64,000 bases of DNA from NCBI GenBank assembly GCA_020342235.1, contig CP073212.1, forward strand, positions 682,001-746,000, given 5' to 3'. Of the stretch, positions 1 to 11,265 are shown piece by piece (position 1 is the first letter of the stretch; each line of letters begins with the position of its first letter). The notes beneath the pieces were generated by a model. The model saw only the letters and a program-made list of their open reading frames with translations, was not told the DNA's origin and ran no database searches. Made by a program: the position numbers and the translations under genes. This DNA comes from Saccharomycopsis phalli (taxonomy: Eukaryota; Ascomycota; Saccharomycetes; Ascoideales; Saccharomycopsidaceae).

Positions 1-336
1 AAAGTGAGTGAAAAGGAGAATGAGGAGAATGAAAAGGAGAATGAAAAGGTAGAGGAAAATATAAAAGATAAAATAAAAGACAATGGAAATACATTGGAAA
101 AGAACAAATTAATCATACAAGAAAACAGGGAGGTATTTGAACAGAAATTACTACTTTGCTATGGCGACTTGCAATATTTGCAGCAGTTTCACCCAACAGA
201 AAATCAAATTGGCACCTGTTTGGATAAATTAAATGGAAAGTCTTTGGTGAGTGAGATTGACGGTAACTTTATCCACCAAGGCGTAATTGAATATTACAAT
301 CTGAATAGATTGATGTTCTTGCCGTTGGCTAAATAA
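1..336 (+). CDS. C-terminal end of an unidentified protein (5' partial)
   Basis: The frame is open from base 1 and ends in TAA at 334-336, so only the last 111 residues of a longer gene are present. The visible part starts with a highly charged Glu/Lys/Asn stretch built from EKEN-like units, followed by a compact segment with hydrophobic residues (LLLCYGDLQYLQQFHP) and a C-terminus ending in MFLPLAK. I do not recognise the family. The charged stretch looks like a linker and the tail like the end of a folded domain. The start codon lies outside the window. Confidence 0.55.
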   Translation, partial: KVSEKENEENEKENEKVEENIKDKIKDNGNTLEKNKLIIQENREVFEQKLLLCYGDLQYLQQFHPTENQIGTCLDKLNGKSLVSEIDGNFIHQGVIEYYNLNRLMFLPLAK

Positions 337-1258
337 AAGACACCAATGCTTGATTAGACGTTGCCAGGAATCTTTCCAAGGTTTGACAAGACCTCGGAAT
401 GGAGTTAATGTAGAATGATTGGTCCAAATGAATAGAACGATTGGTCCAAATGAATAAAATAATTGGTCCAAATGAATATAATGATAGGCCCAAATGGTAA
501 GTAGTACATTAATAATCATATGCACGGTTTTCTACAGTGGTTGAATCTTGCAGTTCCGTTAAAGTGCGGTTATAGATGCTCTTGTACCATTTTAAATAGA
601 CCAAGTGGTACAAGTTTCATTTATTTCTAGACAATACATGGCAACTGCCATTCCAAACAACAGAAGTATATTCTACTTCCAAACTACAGAATATTCTACT
701 CCCAACAGAATATTCTACTCCAAATAATCCAACAATGCAGACACTTTGAAAGGAACTAGCATTTATTGGGACGACAATCATCGCAAATCACCATGCTACT
801 GGACAAAAAACCATCATCTGACTGGACGTCCAGTTAACTGGCGTACCTCACTTTGCATTGTAAGAGAAATGGAACAAACGGCAAAAATACGGCAACCAAC
901 TCTCCATTTTGGCTACTAAATGAGCACATGTACACTATATTTAAACTGACGAGAAATATTGGCCAAAAAAACTACTGAAAATTTGGCTTGAATAGCATGG
1001 ACTCATTTTACTAATGACACTTTGCTAGGGCCATGCATGGGTGCCTGACACGTGACCAGAACTTGGGAAAGGAGAGACTATTGGCAAATGAATAAATAAA
1101 TTGCAAAAAGTTGATGATAAATGTAAAAAATATTTGTAGAGACCTGGGGTTGAGGACCGGCTTGTGCATTGTTTGGTTCCCGCGTCAACATCCGTACACC
1201 ATAGTGCAGGATAATTAGTGAAATTAACTCGTGTTCAGAATAATACTTTTTGTACAAA
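337..1258. other. Intergenic region upstream of CMD1
   Basis: No convincing reading frame. It contains a short tandem repeat at 418-497 and the CMD1 promoter. Short A/T-rich and pyrimidine-rich stretches occur, but I recognise no specific site. Confidence 0.5.
418..497. repeat. 22-bp tandem repeat, about 3.6 copies
   Basis: The unit attggtccaaatgaat plus six variable bases repeats three times and then decays. It lies just past the end of the partial first gene, as do several other minisatellites in this window. Confidence 0.8.
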
Positions 1259-1755
1259 ATGGTGAGTAGAAACGGGAGAAAGCGGGAGGAGTACTAACGC
1301 CAAAGGCTGACAAATTATCAGAGGACCAAATCAGCGAGTTCAAGGAGGCGTTTTCGTTATTTGACAAGAACAATGACGGGAAGATCACCACCAAGGAATT
1401 GGGTACGGTGATGAGATCGCTTGGCCAGAATCCTAGTGAGTCTGAATTGAATGATATGATCAATGAGGTGGACATCAACTCTGACGGGTCGATTGACTTT
1501 CCTGAGTTTTTGACCATGATGGCTCGGAAATTGAAGGACAATGACTCTGAGTTGGAGATCATTGAGGCATTTAAGGTGTTTGACCGTAATGGCGATGGAA
1601 AGATTTCTGCGGCGGAGTTGCGACACGTATTGACGTCTATTGGGGAGAAGTTGAGTGACGCGGAAATTGACCAGATGATTAAGGAGGCTGACTCGAACAA
1701 CGATGGGGAGATTGACATTAATGAGTTTGCCCAGTTGTTGAGACCAAGCAATTAG
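1259..1755 (+). CDS. CMD1: Calmodulin, one intron (exons 1259-1261 and 1306-1755)
   Basis: Calcium sensor that binds kinases, calcineurin and cytoskeletal partners. The first exon is only the ATG; a 44-nt intron (1262-1305) separates it from GCT GAC AAA, giving MADKLSEDQ, the classic calmodulin N-terminus, and a 150-residue product. Four EF-hands are visible, with loops starting [36 protein letters not shown] and [12 protein letters not shown]. All four keep Asp at loop position 1 and Glu at position 12, so all four should bind calcium; in S. cerevisiae the fourth is defective. No CTG codon is used. It is convergent with the CCCH gene downstream. Confidence 0.96.
1262..1305 (+). other. CMD1: CMD1 intron, 44 nt, directly after the start codon
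   Basis: Donor GTGAGT at 1262, branch site TACTAAC at 1292-1298, and acceptor AAG at 1303-1305, only seven bases past the branch motif. Removing it joins ATG to GCT and restores the conserved calmodulin start. Confidence 0.92.
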
Positions 1756-2790
1756 AGATGTAGCTAGGGTAGGTCAATAACTATGATTTAGTATTTTGTA
1801 CAATCAATTGGTGGGGTGATGTATTGATGGGGTGGGTATTGAGCATTGAGTATTGATGAGTATTATGTATCGAGTATCGAGTATTGACGGAGTATTAGTA
1901 TTGATGGGTATTGATTTATTGGCGTACTGATTTATTAAAGTATTGATGGAGTATTGATCTATTAGTCATTGAGTCTTGATCATTTGTCTGGATCATTGAT
2001 ATTTCATTGATATTTTGACGGACTTCGAATTTACGGAGCCACTTTAATTTGGTACCGGTGGTTGAATGGCAAAAGTATCAGTGGGTAATAATGTTGTGTA
2101 GATCACAGGGCATGATTACAACCGTAATACATGTATAATAACATATAAAAATCATCTCCTGGACCTCCTGTCCCTTAAATACTAATTATTGGTTGCTTAT
2201 TTTCTTTCCCCCTATCATTCATCCTGGTACCCTGCATCCTGATTATTTGTAATGGTTGCTTGCTGAACAACCAGAATTATTCGGCACATATGTTGTAGTA
2301 TGTATGTCACATTTCATTGATATTTCAGATGCTTCTATATCAACTCCAACTCCTACCACTTGTCATTTAACTAAATCATGTCCATCTTACCAACTTGAAA
2401 TTTTCACTGGTTATTGCAGATGCTATATCATTAGTTGGCATCTCTATACTCTAATTAAACCTCCATTTGAGCTCTACATGTAGAAACCAACTACACCAGC
2501 CAAGGCCACTGAATATTAAAATGACCGTTGTAGGCATCTTCTGATACAATGCGTCACCCTAGTTTATGACTGAATGCCATTTGCACATTGGTCTTAATCA
2601 GCATAACCAAATCAAATTGTCCATGACAATTCACCATTGAGCGATTATACCCAATATTGCATGCTGCATGTATATTTCGTACCAGCATCTTAGTCAGCAA
2701 TGCAACTTGCAGGGTATCGCATTTAGAGGAAAGCCTATACATAATGGTAGCAGGAAACGATTGGTTTACAATTTTTCCGTCTGTTTATTA
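1756..2790. other. Convergent intergenic region with degenerate TATTGA repeats
   Basis: Between the 3' ends of CMD1 and the CCCH gene. From about 1815 to 1985 the sequence is a loose array of gtattgatgg/gagtattga units. The rest (about 2050-2790) is unique A/T-rich DNA with no convincing gene. Confidence 0.5.
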
Positions 2791-4751
2791 TTATATCTCT
2801 ACAAAATCCTTGTCCAAATCAAGCTCACTGGCTTGATCCAAAGACTTTGTGCCTTGAACATCAATTACAAACAAACTTTTGTTTTTTTCATTCGTCTCTT
2901 TTCCCTCCTCCTCTTTTCCCTCCTCCTCTTTTCCCTCCTCCTCTTTCACCTCCCCATCTTCTTCTTCCTCCTCTTTCACCTCCCCATCTTCTTCTTCCTC
3001 CTCCTCCTCATCCTCCTCCTCATCATCACTACTCTCACTACTAAAATCCAACTGGACCTTCTCCTCCCCTTCCTCCACCTTACTCTTGTGACTCAATTTA
3101 CAGTTCATGCCCCGAGGACACGACCCATAGTCCACAAAATCAGGACACTCATACACATGACGATACTTACACGCATTTCCCCGATCGCACCAGCCCCCCA
3201 AGGCAAACGGCCGGCAGATTTTCGCGTCTGGGTCCGTGGAAAGATGCGCAAACTGACAGTTGGACCCTTCGCGACACGTCCCCTCGAGAAAAAACCAGCA
3301 TGTGGGCGAGTTGTGGGGGTTGGCCTGGTGCGTCATGAGACAACGGTCGCCTAGATTGCACTTGTTGGAGATGTGCTTGCGGCACAACGCCAAATGCTGC
3401 CTGGAGTGCACGTATTTGCACGTCCCGGCCAGCTGGCAGGCTCCTGGACGTTAGTAGAAACGAACAATGAAAGAAAAATACTTGCCTGTGGTGGTATAAA
3501 AGTAACAGTAGCTGGGACCTGTGTTTTTCCTGTGGTTAGTACCGCGTGTCGTGAAGATGCTACTCACCCTCGGAGACTCCCGTCAGCGATCCGGATGTAC
3601 CTCCGTCCGTCGACAATTAACTCCTCGCCTACTCGCGACGCGTTCGGGTCGCGGGAAATCGGTTTCAAGCGCGCCCCGCCGTTGATCACCGCGTAATTGC
3701 CCACATTGCTGTCTGGGCTATACACATTGACCCAGTCGCAATAGCCAAAATTGTACTTGTTCTTGGCAAACTGCGCCGCCTCTTTCTTGCGCCGCGCCTC
3801 CTTCTCCATGATTTTCCCCTTGAGCTCGCGCAACTTGCGTTCCTTGGCCTGCTTCTCAAACACTGTGCGATTGACAAGCTGCATTGCGCTTTTCCCGACG
3901 GTGCTGATGAAATCGCCAGTGAAGGTGGGATTCACAAGGGTCATGTTGCGCACCTGTTTTTTCCTGCTCTTTTTGCGGATTTTCCGCACGCTGTTGTACA
4001 CTTCGTTCAGTGAGTAGTGTCCTAGCACGGGATTTGTGACCGAAGAAAAGCCAGAGGGGAAGCTAGAAGGAGCAATAGACGAGGGAAAGCTAGAAGATGG
4101 GGTCACTTGTTGCACGGGATTGAATCCAGACTGGATGTTTGAGGTGGACATGAAATTTGAGGCAGTCTGGAAATTTGAGGCAGTCTGGAAATTTGAGGCA
4201 GTCTGGAAATTTGAGGCAGTCTGGAAATTTCCAGATTGAAAATTTGAGGCAGTCTGGAAATTTCCAGATTGAAAATTTGAGGCAGTCTGGAAATTTCCAG
4301 ATTGAAAATTTCCTTGGACATTTTTGTATTCTTGAATATTTCCACCATGACCATTTCCTTGGACGTTTCCTTGGACATTTTCGTTTCCTTGAGCATATCC
4401 TTGAGCATTTCCTTGGGCATTTCCTTGAATATTTCCTTGTACATATCCACCATTTCCTTGAATACTTGCTTGAATATTTCCATTTCCTTGAATATTTTCA
4501 TTTCCTTGAATATTTTCATTTCCTTGAATATTTTCATTTCCTTGAATATTTTCATTTCCTTGAATATTTTCATTTCCTTGGATATTTCCCTCTCCTTGAA
4601 TATTTCCCTCTCCTTGAATATTTCCCTCTCCTTGAATATTTCCCCTCCCTGAAACCACAGGAACCCGCGGCAAACTCGCCGGCGCAGACATTGACAAAAT
4701 ACTCGCCTTCAACGCCTCAATCTTATCCAACAACACCTGCTTCTCGTCCAT
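2791..4751 (-). CDS. Five-finger CCCH zinc-finger protein, Red5/ZC3H3-like, two introns
   Basis: Exons on the minus strand are 4751-3568, 3529-3486 and 3443-2791, summing to 1881 nt (626 residues). The N-terminal half has a long low-complexity region of GNIQGE/GNENIQ and SNFQTA repeats. A conserved block with the motif YAVINGGARLKPI follows, then five CX7-8CX5CX3H fingers; the first is assembled across the 44-nt exon (Cys in the small exon, C..C..H in exon 3). The tail is strongly acidic (Glu-rich). Five tandem CCCH fingers are typical of S. pombe Red5 and human ZC3H3, nuclear RNA surveillance and polyadenylation factors; the assignment rests on architecture. It is divergent from the next gene with a 102-bp gap. 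Confidence 0.82.
3444..3567 (-). other. Two tiny introns flanking a 44-nt microexon
   Basis: Intron 1 is 3567-3530 (38 nt): donor GTGAGT, branch TACTAAC, acceptor CACAG. The microexon is 3529-3486. Intron 2 is 3485-3444 (42 nt): donor GCAAGT, branch TACTAAC, acceptor GTCCAG, so it is a GC-AG intron. Only this arrangement keeps the frame and builds the first CCCH finger (CYFYTTTGACQLAGTCKYVH). Single-intron models leave the wrong frame for the downstream fingers. Confidence 0.85.
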
Positions 4752-4853
4752 GCCATTAAATCACCACCAAATTCCTCTTGTACCTATGCGCCGGGTAATA
4801 ATGTCCGGGTAACTTCATGACAAAAGGCAACGCCCCTTGGCAATGGTTTGCTA

Positions 4854-5786
4854 ATGAACGATAAGCACCAGAAACGACACCGGTCGTACTCCACGTCCGC
4901 AGCAGGACACAAAGCCGTGGCGCACATGTCGCTTGGCATGAAGCCCTCGCGATTCGGCTGGGTCCGCAGGTTCATTCAGTCCAACAAACAGCCACCACTG
5001 AAGATTCCCGCCATCGAGGAACAAGTGCCACAGAAGTTTCCCGCCATCGAGGAACAACATCCACTGGCAACAGACAACGTCCTGACACGGCCACTTGTCT
5101 CCCGCGGCAATCTGAAGCAGCTGGACCGCCAAAGGTCCTTGAGCAGCGACACCGTCAACAACGTGAGTACCTTGGGACTGGGCCACGTGAACTCGCAGAG
5201 CAACAGCTTGTATGTGAATAACCCGCGCAACGGGTATGCGTTGGACGACTTCAGCATCAACGACACTCAGAGCATGACGGAAAACGGCGAAACAAACACC
5301 CGCGCCAGCACAAAGTCGGGGCTAGTGGCCTCGGTGTTTGACCAGGGCAATCACGAGACACCAGAGACTTCTATAGCTTCGGCGAGCTTGTTTCCGGGAA
5401 GCAGCAGCAACTACACCTACAGCAACCCGATACCGCAGGCGGCACAATACAGCCGCTCGATTGCCAATTCGACGCTCAACAACAACGACTCGTCGTCGGT
5501 TATCACAATTGCGTCGAGCACCCGCAACCTTCTTAACCGGTCCAAGAGCTCGCGTCGCTCAGTCGAAACATTCAACTCCAGCACCATGGGCATCCCGCCA
5601 AGCAGCATCTTTGAGAGATTGCACCCTTCTGTGGTGAATGGCCCGCCGATTTCCCAGGACCACGACCGGGAAACCGACGACATTCACAGCTTGAACAACT
5701 CGCTACGTACGTACTATAGCACAAACTACAACCGGGGAGACACCAGCAGTTTTGCCAGCTACAAAACCAAGGTGTCCAATGCCTAG
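4854..5786 (+). CDS. Ser/Asn-rich protein of unknown function
   Basis: 310 residues from the ATG at 4854; the frame stays open a little upstream but has no earlier ATG. The N-terminus is basic (MNDKHQKRHRSYSTSAAGHK) and includes KPSRFGWVRRF. A duplicated segment (PAIEEQVPQKF, PAIEEQHPL) follows, then a long Ser/Thr/Asn-rich region that looks disordered and open to phosphorylation. I recognise no domain. Codon use is C-ending and similar to the neighbouring genes, which supports a real gene. It is divergently transcribed from the CCCH gene. Confidence 0.8.
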   Translation: MNDKHQKRHRSYSTSAAGHKAVAHMSLGMKPSRFGWVRRFIQSNKQPPLKIPAIEEQVPQKFPAIEEQHPLATDNVLTRPLVSRGNLKQLDRQRSLSSDTVNNVSTLGLGHVNSQSNSLYVNNPRNGYALDDFSINDTQSMTENGETNTRASTKSGLVASVFDQGNHETPETSIASASLFPGSSSNYTYSNPIPQAAQYSRSIANSTLNNNDSSSVITIASSTRNLLNRSKSSRRSVETFNSSTMGIPPSSIFERLHPSVVNGPPISQDHDRETDDIHSLNNSLRTYYSTNYNRGDTSSFASYKTKVSNA

Positions 5787-5984
5787 CTGCGCTGTGTATT
5801 TTATATGTTATTTTTGTTTGGTTTTGGAGTATTGGGCATACGCTGGTTACGTGGAGCCGCCATCGGTTGTCGGGTAGCTGGCTAATAAATGACTGCTAGA
5901 ATTGTAGTCTAGTTTTGAATTTCGTGGGAATTGGAGACTATGTTGGCAATTGGAGGTTCTGTTGGCGATTGACGGCAGTTTTGT

Positions 5985-6190
5985 TTAGTAGAATAGTTCT
6001 ATTGCCTAGGTTGTTTTGTTTAGCAGAATAGTTGACGTTCTTCTATTTAGCAGGATAGTTATATTGACATTCTTCTATTTAGCAGAATAGTTCCATGACG
6101 TTCTTCTATTTAGCAGAATAGCTCTATTGACATTCTTCTATTTAGCAGAATAGTTCCATGACGTTCTTCTGTTTAGCAGAATTATCTGTT
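5985..6190. repeat. Minisatellite built on ttctatttagcagaatag
   Basis: At least six copies of a 28-35 bp unit with core ttctatttagcagaatag and spacers such as ttccatgacg and ctattgacat. The phrase tagcagaatag is the most conserved part. Confidence 0.75.
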
Positions 6191-6579
6191 AGCTGGGCCT
6201 TTTAGCACAATAGCTCACATATCTCTGTATCTAGCTATTCTATTCCAGTTGGCTATTCTATTCATCTAGTCTCCTACTCATCTAGTGCCATTCCACTATC
6301 TAGTACTCTTCTATTAGAAAATCCCTTTTGTCATTGTTCTTGCGAACTTTACCCCACATAACTAGTCCTTGAATTCCACCAGTACAACATCACATCCAAT
6401 CATTAATCACTATTAAACTACCATCGTCCTCAGAATACCTATCAAAGATCGTTCAAAGGCACCTCCTCAAGGATCAAATGAGCGCCAGACTTCAACCCAA
6501 TACAAACGGTCACACTGAATCACTGAAAAATCTCTGCATTTGATAAAGTCTCCCAGAAAAGGTCACCAAAAAATTACAA

Positions 6580-7300
6580 AAGCCATTGATTCCATCAAAA
6601 CCTGCCTCCCGCTCCATTACAGAATACTACCCCAAGCCAATCCAAGTGACTAACGAAAAGTTACAGCAACTCCTCTTACAACCCCTCGTAGGAATTAAAC
6701 ACTTGGAATCACCAATTCGGCAGCCTACTCATATAAAACAATGTCTTTATTCAAAGCCAATTCCATCTTATGCCAACATTTCACGGTTCCACTGACCTGC
6801 TCTCCGAAAGAACAAATCCAAACTGTATAACCTCCGGATAATCCCGTCTCTTGCAGACAAGCTGGACTGTACTCATGAAATTTCACTTGTCAGTGCTGGA
6901 ATGGTAGTTTTCCCTCTTGCAACAGCTCGTTGCCCAATGCTCATTATACAATAGCTGAAAGTTCTGTCTCTCTCTGCGCTCTTCCGACAGTTTCATGGCG
7001 CTGTGCAAATTAGACTGTCATTTCTCCTTGACAGTGATTCTAGATTCAAGCTCAAGTATACAAAAACTTTGCAAAACTCAGCCCCAAGTGTTTAAACTAA
7101 CACCATTGATTAATACCAAGGTACTTCTAGTGCGAATAGCTGACAAGCAGAAAAGCCAGCAAATAATCAGACCAAACAGCGAGATACTTGAAATACAGAT
7201 ACATGGCTACGGCTGCCAAGTCATGATTGGAAAATATACAATTCTAGTCAACCGGTGCGTCAAAGTTGTGGCTTGTAAACCAAGTGCCTGTTCTAATTGA
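6580..7300 (+). other. Possible decayed coding region
   Basis: Consecutive plus-strand frames give protein-like stretches (for example EYYPKPIQVTNEKLQQLL and KVLLVRIADKQKSQQIIRP) separated by stops and frame changes. It could be an old element coding region or a dead gene. I cannot name a family. Confidence 0.3.
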
Positions 7301-7984
7301 CACCACATTAGGTCGTATTTGCATAAAAGCGTAACTGGTCATCCGTTAGACTCGTGTCACTGAAAATTGACGTTAAAGTTCCTTTTACGGAAGGAACAAA
7401 ACACCAATTGTGTGTAATTCAAGGACATACTGTTGTTCTCTGTATTGCCTTGGAGGTGGTTACAACTTCCTTTGGTATCTGGATATGACAGCGTTGTGGC
7501 TCTGTATCAGAGAATGATCCTCCTTGCTTTGTTATTATTCTATTTTGCAGTCTGTTTGCTTCTCAAGTGTTTATGATAACTTTAACGCAAGCACATTTTC
7601 TCGGTAGCGATGGACCTAGACCATTGGTTGTAACAGAAGTTTGGGTAATAAAAAAGTTATGAGAAAATACAAAGAAATAATAAAGGACAAAGAAATTATA
7701 AAGGACAAAGAAGCTACGGGAAAGACCACAACGTAGAAGTAAATGGCTTGGTTAGACCATTACCTTTATGACAGAATCTTGGGTAAGCCAAAATGTAGTC
7801 GAGTCGAATCTCTTTTATCATAGAGTCTAGTGGTATCCAGATACCAGGAAATGGCCTGAGGCAGAAAACTGTCACACATTACAACTCACATTAACCATGG
7901 AATGGTTTAACGAAGCTTCTTTAAGACTCTCACAGGCCCAAGACAATTTTCAGTCCACTCCTAAACTACTATTTGAGTAAAGTG

Positions 7985-8095
7985 CATTTTCTTCAGCAAT
8001 GCTGCCTTGGGATTTTCTTTGTGAAAATATACTCATGAAATATCAGTACTTCGGGAGACAATACACGGCTAAATACAAATATATATATTATTATT
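7985..8095 (+). mobile_element. LINE family A, decayed 3' end
   Basis: Matches the other family A tails in order: ttcttcagcaatgctgcctt, then gggattttctttgtgaaaat, then cgggagacaatacacggcta, then an (ATT)n-type tail at 8083-8095. Plus orientation, strongly 5' truncated and diverged. Confidence 0.6.
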
Positions 8096-8239
8096 CATGA
8101 ATCATTTCATAGATGTCATTGTTGTTAATAACTTGAGTATAATCTGCTGAATAGCACTTTCCACCTAGACGATCATGGTGGACCATATAAAATAGGAAAA
8201 ACTATACATCCGACTTTTGACGAACCACAACACTACAAT

Positions 8240-9800
8240 CAATACATATTTTTAGCCGGTGTCCGATCCTCTGTACCAGTTAAGTACTTGTCCCATCAGG
8301 CTTTCCCATTTTGAGTTTGATAATATTCAATTCCATTTGTAACAACATTCTTGGTGGTTTTATACCGCGTGATTCCAATTGGAGCCGCAAGGTGACTTAC
8401 CACCTTCTTCATTTGCTTAGCCGTAAGGTCATGGAATCTAAAGTAGCTGTATGGGTTTGGGTTTTGTGATATAAAGTATGCAACAAGGCCAGTGACTATT
8501 GGAGCAGCATATGACGTCCCATAGATAACTTCCTTTCGAGGCTGAATGTCTTCTCCTGGAGCCAAAATATCAACACATGGTCCCCAGTTGGAAAACCACG
8601 TTTGCTCTGCGTTCCGGTTGATGGCTCCTACAGTAATCGCACGCTTGGAACTCGGTATATCAAAGTAACAGGAATTCATGTTATCGTTACCTGCAGCCAC
8701 AACAAAATGGACATTTTGGTTCTTTGCGGCGATATCGTCAATTGTATCCAGCAATGGGTGTGGAGCACCAGGGCCAACATAGCTGCCAACACTGAAATTT
8801 AACACCACGCCCTTTCTATGGTAATATTTCATTTCATAGATGTAATCATCGACTGCAAAAGAGAGTGCTTCTAATAAATTTTCCGCGGATCGGTCTCGCA
8901 AGAATACCGCAGGCACCATAAACACCTGCGCTTCTGGAGCCACGCCATAGAACTTGGAAGCAGCCAATAATGCAATATCAATTGCGTAGGTACTATAATA
9001 CTCGTATTTTTTTACGCTTTCGTGATAAGATTTCATGTACCGATATTCAGGCGGTTTCACAAACTGGGTTTGGTACTTGCTGATGTCGTTTGGCGATGCT
9101 ACATCAAGAATGTAGATTGCCACACCCTTTCCGCTGTTTGGAAGACTCTTGTATGGGTAGTTGAAGCTGTTTCCTCGATTTGGGATTGTGTCATGAGAAA
9201 ATGCAAGCAGACTCATATACCACTGGGCAGAATTTGTGGAGACCACTTGAAACGGTTTGACAGTGCTGCTATCCTGAACGACATACTCCACAAGGTCATT
9301 TTTGCTGAAATCCCGAGCAACAGATTCCATAAAGTACCCATAAAATACTTTATACCCAGTGTTTCTCGTGATGTTGGATGGAGTCACTCCGCCAAACCCG
9401 TTGGCGGATTTCTTTTTGAAGTAATCCTTTACTTCCGGCGATTCCTTTTCCAAATTCAACTCTTGTTGTTTATTGAGATTGCTGATGATGTCGTCCATCT
9501 TTGAAGAAGACATGGTCTCTTTAAATCTAACAATGTACGAGTATGGAATGGCATTTTCTGTAGCTGGGAAGAATTTCTTTGGCTCATCAGTTACTGGCTC
9601 GGTATTGGAATCAGGCTCTAATATGATGGATTTGGATTTGGCTCTGGTGTATCCAGGATTGAACAAACTGTTGGGATCACCGTCAGGCTTGGACAAATAA
9701 TATGGGTTGGAAAGACCATCCGGCATGCCAATTCACATTTCAGAAGGAGCAAACCTAGCCTGACATCCGAATAGAAATAGAAGAAGCAATGCAAAGTTCA
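8240..9800 (-). pseudogene. Subtilisin-like protease, copy 1, disabled
   Basis: Paralogue of the intact gene at 11266-12867. The homologous ATG is at 9798-9800 and opens the same signal peptide (MNFALLLLFLFGCQARF), but codon 23 is TGA (9733-9735) where copy 2 has TCA (Ser). A second TGA (8296-8298) replaces a Trp codon near the C-terminus. The catalytic His of copy 2 is Tyr here (STYAIDIALLAASK), while the Asp (IYILDVAS), the oxyanion Asn (AAGNDN) and the Ser (GTSYAAP) remain. A shorter product starting at the ATG at 9726 would lack the signal peptide. The prodomain is nearly identical to copy 2, but the protease domain is much more diverged. Confidence 0.85.
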
Positions 9801-10257
9801 TGTTGGGATATCAAGTCTTGCCAAGTTGGGATACCAAGTTTTGCCAAGTGAATATCGATAATCTAGTCAAGTCAAAAAATTCGAAAACCTTATTCAAAGT
9901 TGAAGAGGTTTAATAATCCTATTTTGAGAATGCCTTGAAAATATAGCTATTTATATAAGTCTCAACTTGAGTATGGGAAGAGATCTACGTGTATGTTACG
10001 CATGCTGAAACAGTATGTTAGAGGCTGTGCTAACGACATCTGATAATCATTGGCGAGAAAACATTTACAATCTCCGAAATAAAGCCATTGATCTGCTTCT
10101 ATCAAAATCAGCTGATATTCTGAGGTTTGATGCCTCGTTATCAAGTTGTACCAATATGTAGTTGGAATTTATACCATTTTTTAACGTTCCTTACACAGAC
10201 TACTATGCCAACTGTAAAAAATATTTATATAAAAAGTGTTTGCCAATCAAAAATTAA

Positions 10258-10533
10258 TCCAAAAACTCATTGGGTTTTACCAGAACGTGTTCGAACATGA
10301 TTCCCCCAATGCATGATGAGATTCAGTGGTCACATTCGACAACAAGGGTGATCAGGCTTCTCACACAATCAATACAACCACTCACATGGAAGTTTTAATC
10401 CCAAGCAACCAAATGAGGGTTGATAAAGGGTTTTCTTCAATAGCAATGCTGCCTTAGGATGTTTCTGAGTGAAAATATATCTGTCGAATAACCGTAATGC
10501 CGGAGACAATATATAGCTAAATACAAAGATAAA

Positions 10534-10617
<84 letters not shown>
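10258..10617 (+). mobile_element. LINE family A 3' end with long (ATT)n tail
   Basis: Begins with the last ORF2 codons (a version of LLEFYQNVLE), followed by a conserved 3' UTR (about 10300-10526) containing ggttttcttcaatagcaatg and gccggagacaatatatagct, and ends in about 30 ATT units (10527-10617). Its reverse complement appears at 18000, 18520, 41620, 59190 and 63075. Confidence 0.82.
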
Positions 10618-10618
<1 letters not shown>

Positions 10619-11161
10619 GTAATATAGTAACTAAGATACGTGTTGATAAGATAGTTAGAATATATTCGCTTGACCTATCTAGGGAGCGAGATTAGCTATT
10701 TAAGTGGTGATGGAGTCAGGAAAGGAGTGACTATAACCAGGAAGGTGCACTACCCTGGTTAGGAGAAATGATACAGTCGGTTCGAGACCCTGGATGTACA
10801 TGTGCACGTGACATGGAGGAAGCCCGTGTTAGATGTCCACGTGATATGAACGAAGCCCTGGTTAGGGGTGACTTTAGATACATGAAGTAAGGCGTGAAGA
10901 CGACGCGCAAGGTTACGGTCATAAATATTGTAAGCACTTATACATACAAACGAGGAAGTTATGGCACCTTATGCATCATAATGCTCATAGCCACGAGTAG
11001 ATTGGATCTACCCGGTTACAGAGACGTAAGCGTACGGCATTGCTGCCTTAGTATTGCCTCGACTGATCAAAAAGATGTGTTTAGGGTAATTATCTAATAT
11101 TAATCGTGGGAGTTCGAGCCTTGTATCAGAAAGAATTAGGATAAGTAAGAACTTTATTACA
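10618..11161 (+). mobile_element. Solo LTR, 544 bp, with target duplication
   Basis: Starts TGTAATATAG and ends CTTTATTACA, so it has TG...CA ends with short inverted repeats (TGTAATA). It is flanked on both sides by ATTAT (10613-10617 and 11162-11166), a 5-bp target duplication. It is inserted in the ATT tail of the LINE at 10258-10617, so it is younger than that LINE. No internal region accompanies it. Related 5' ends occur near 17732 and 31756. Confidence 0.82.
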
Positions 11162-11265
11162 ATTATTATTATTTATCGATTTAAGGACCTCTGGTTTAGA
11201 TTCAGTCATTCAATTTAAAAGGAACGACAAAATATATAGAGTTTATAATAAGAGCTTCATAGTCA

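Larger units (their letters stand above)
5787..8239. other. Long intergenic region with decayed repeats
   Basis: Holds a minisatellite (5985-6190), a stretch that looks like decayed coding DNA (about 6580-7300), sequence with ctagaccattgcc-like words also found near 17840 and 31890, and a LINE 3' end at about 7985-8095. I see no intact gene. Confidence 0.5.

Noticed and set aside
418-497. CRISPR-like array
   Set aside because: Short direct tandem units without distinct spacers; the genome is eukaryotic. The same applies to the other minisatellites.
3444-3567. A single intron joining the two large exons of the CCCH gene
   Set aside because: A 3567-3444 intron leaves the zinc-finger exon out of frame; two introns with a 44-nt exon restore it.
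10770-10800. tRNA-like T-arm (ggttcgagaccc)
   Set aside because: It lies inside the solo LTR and no acceptor or anticodon arms can be built around it.
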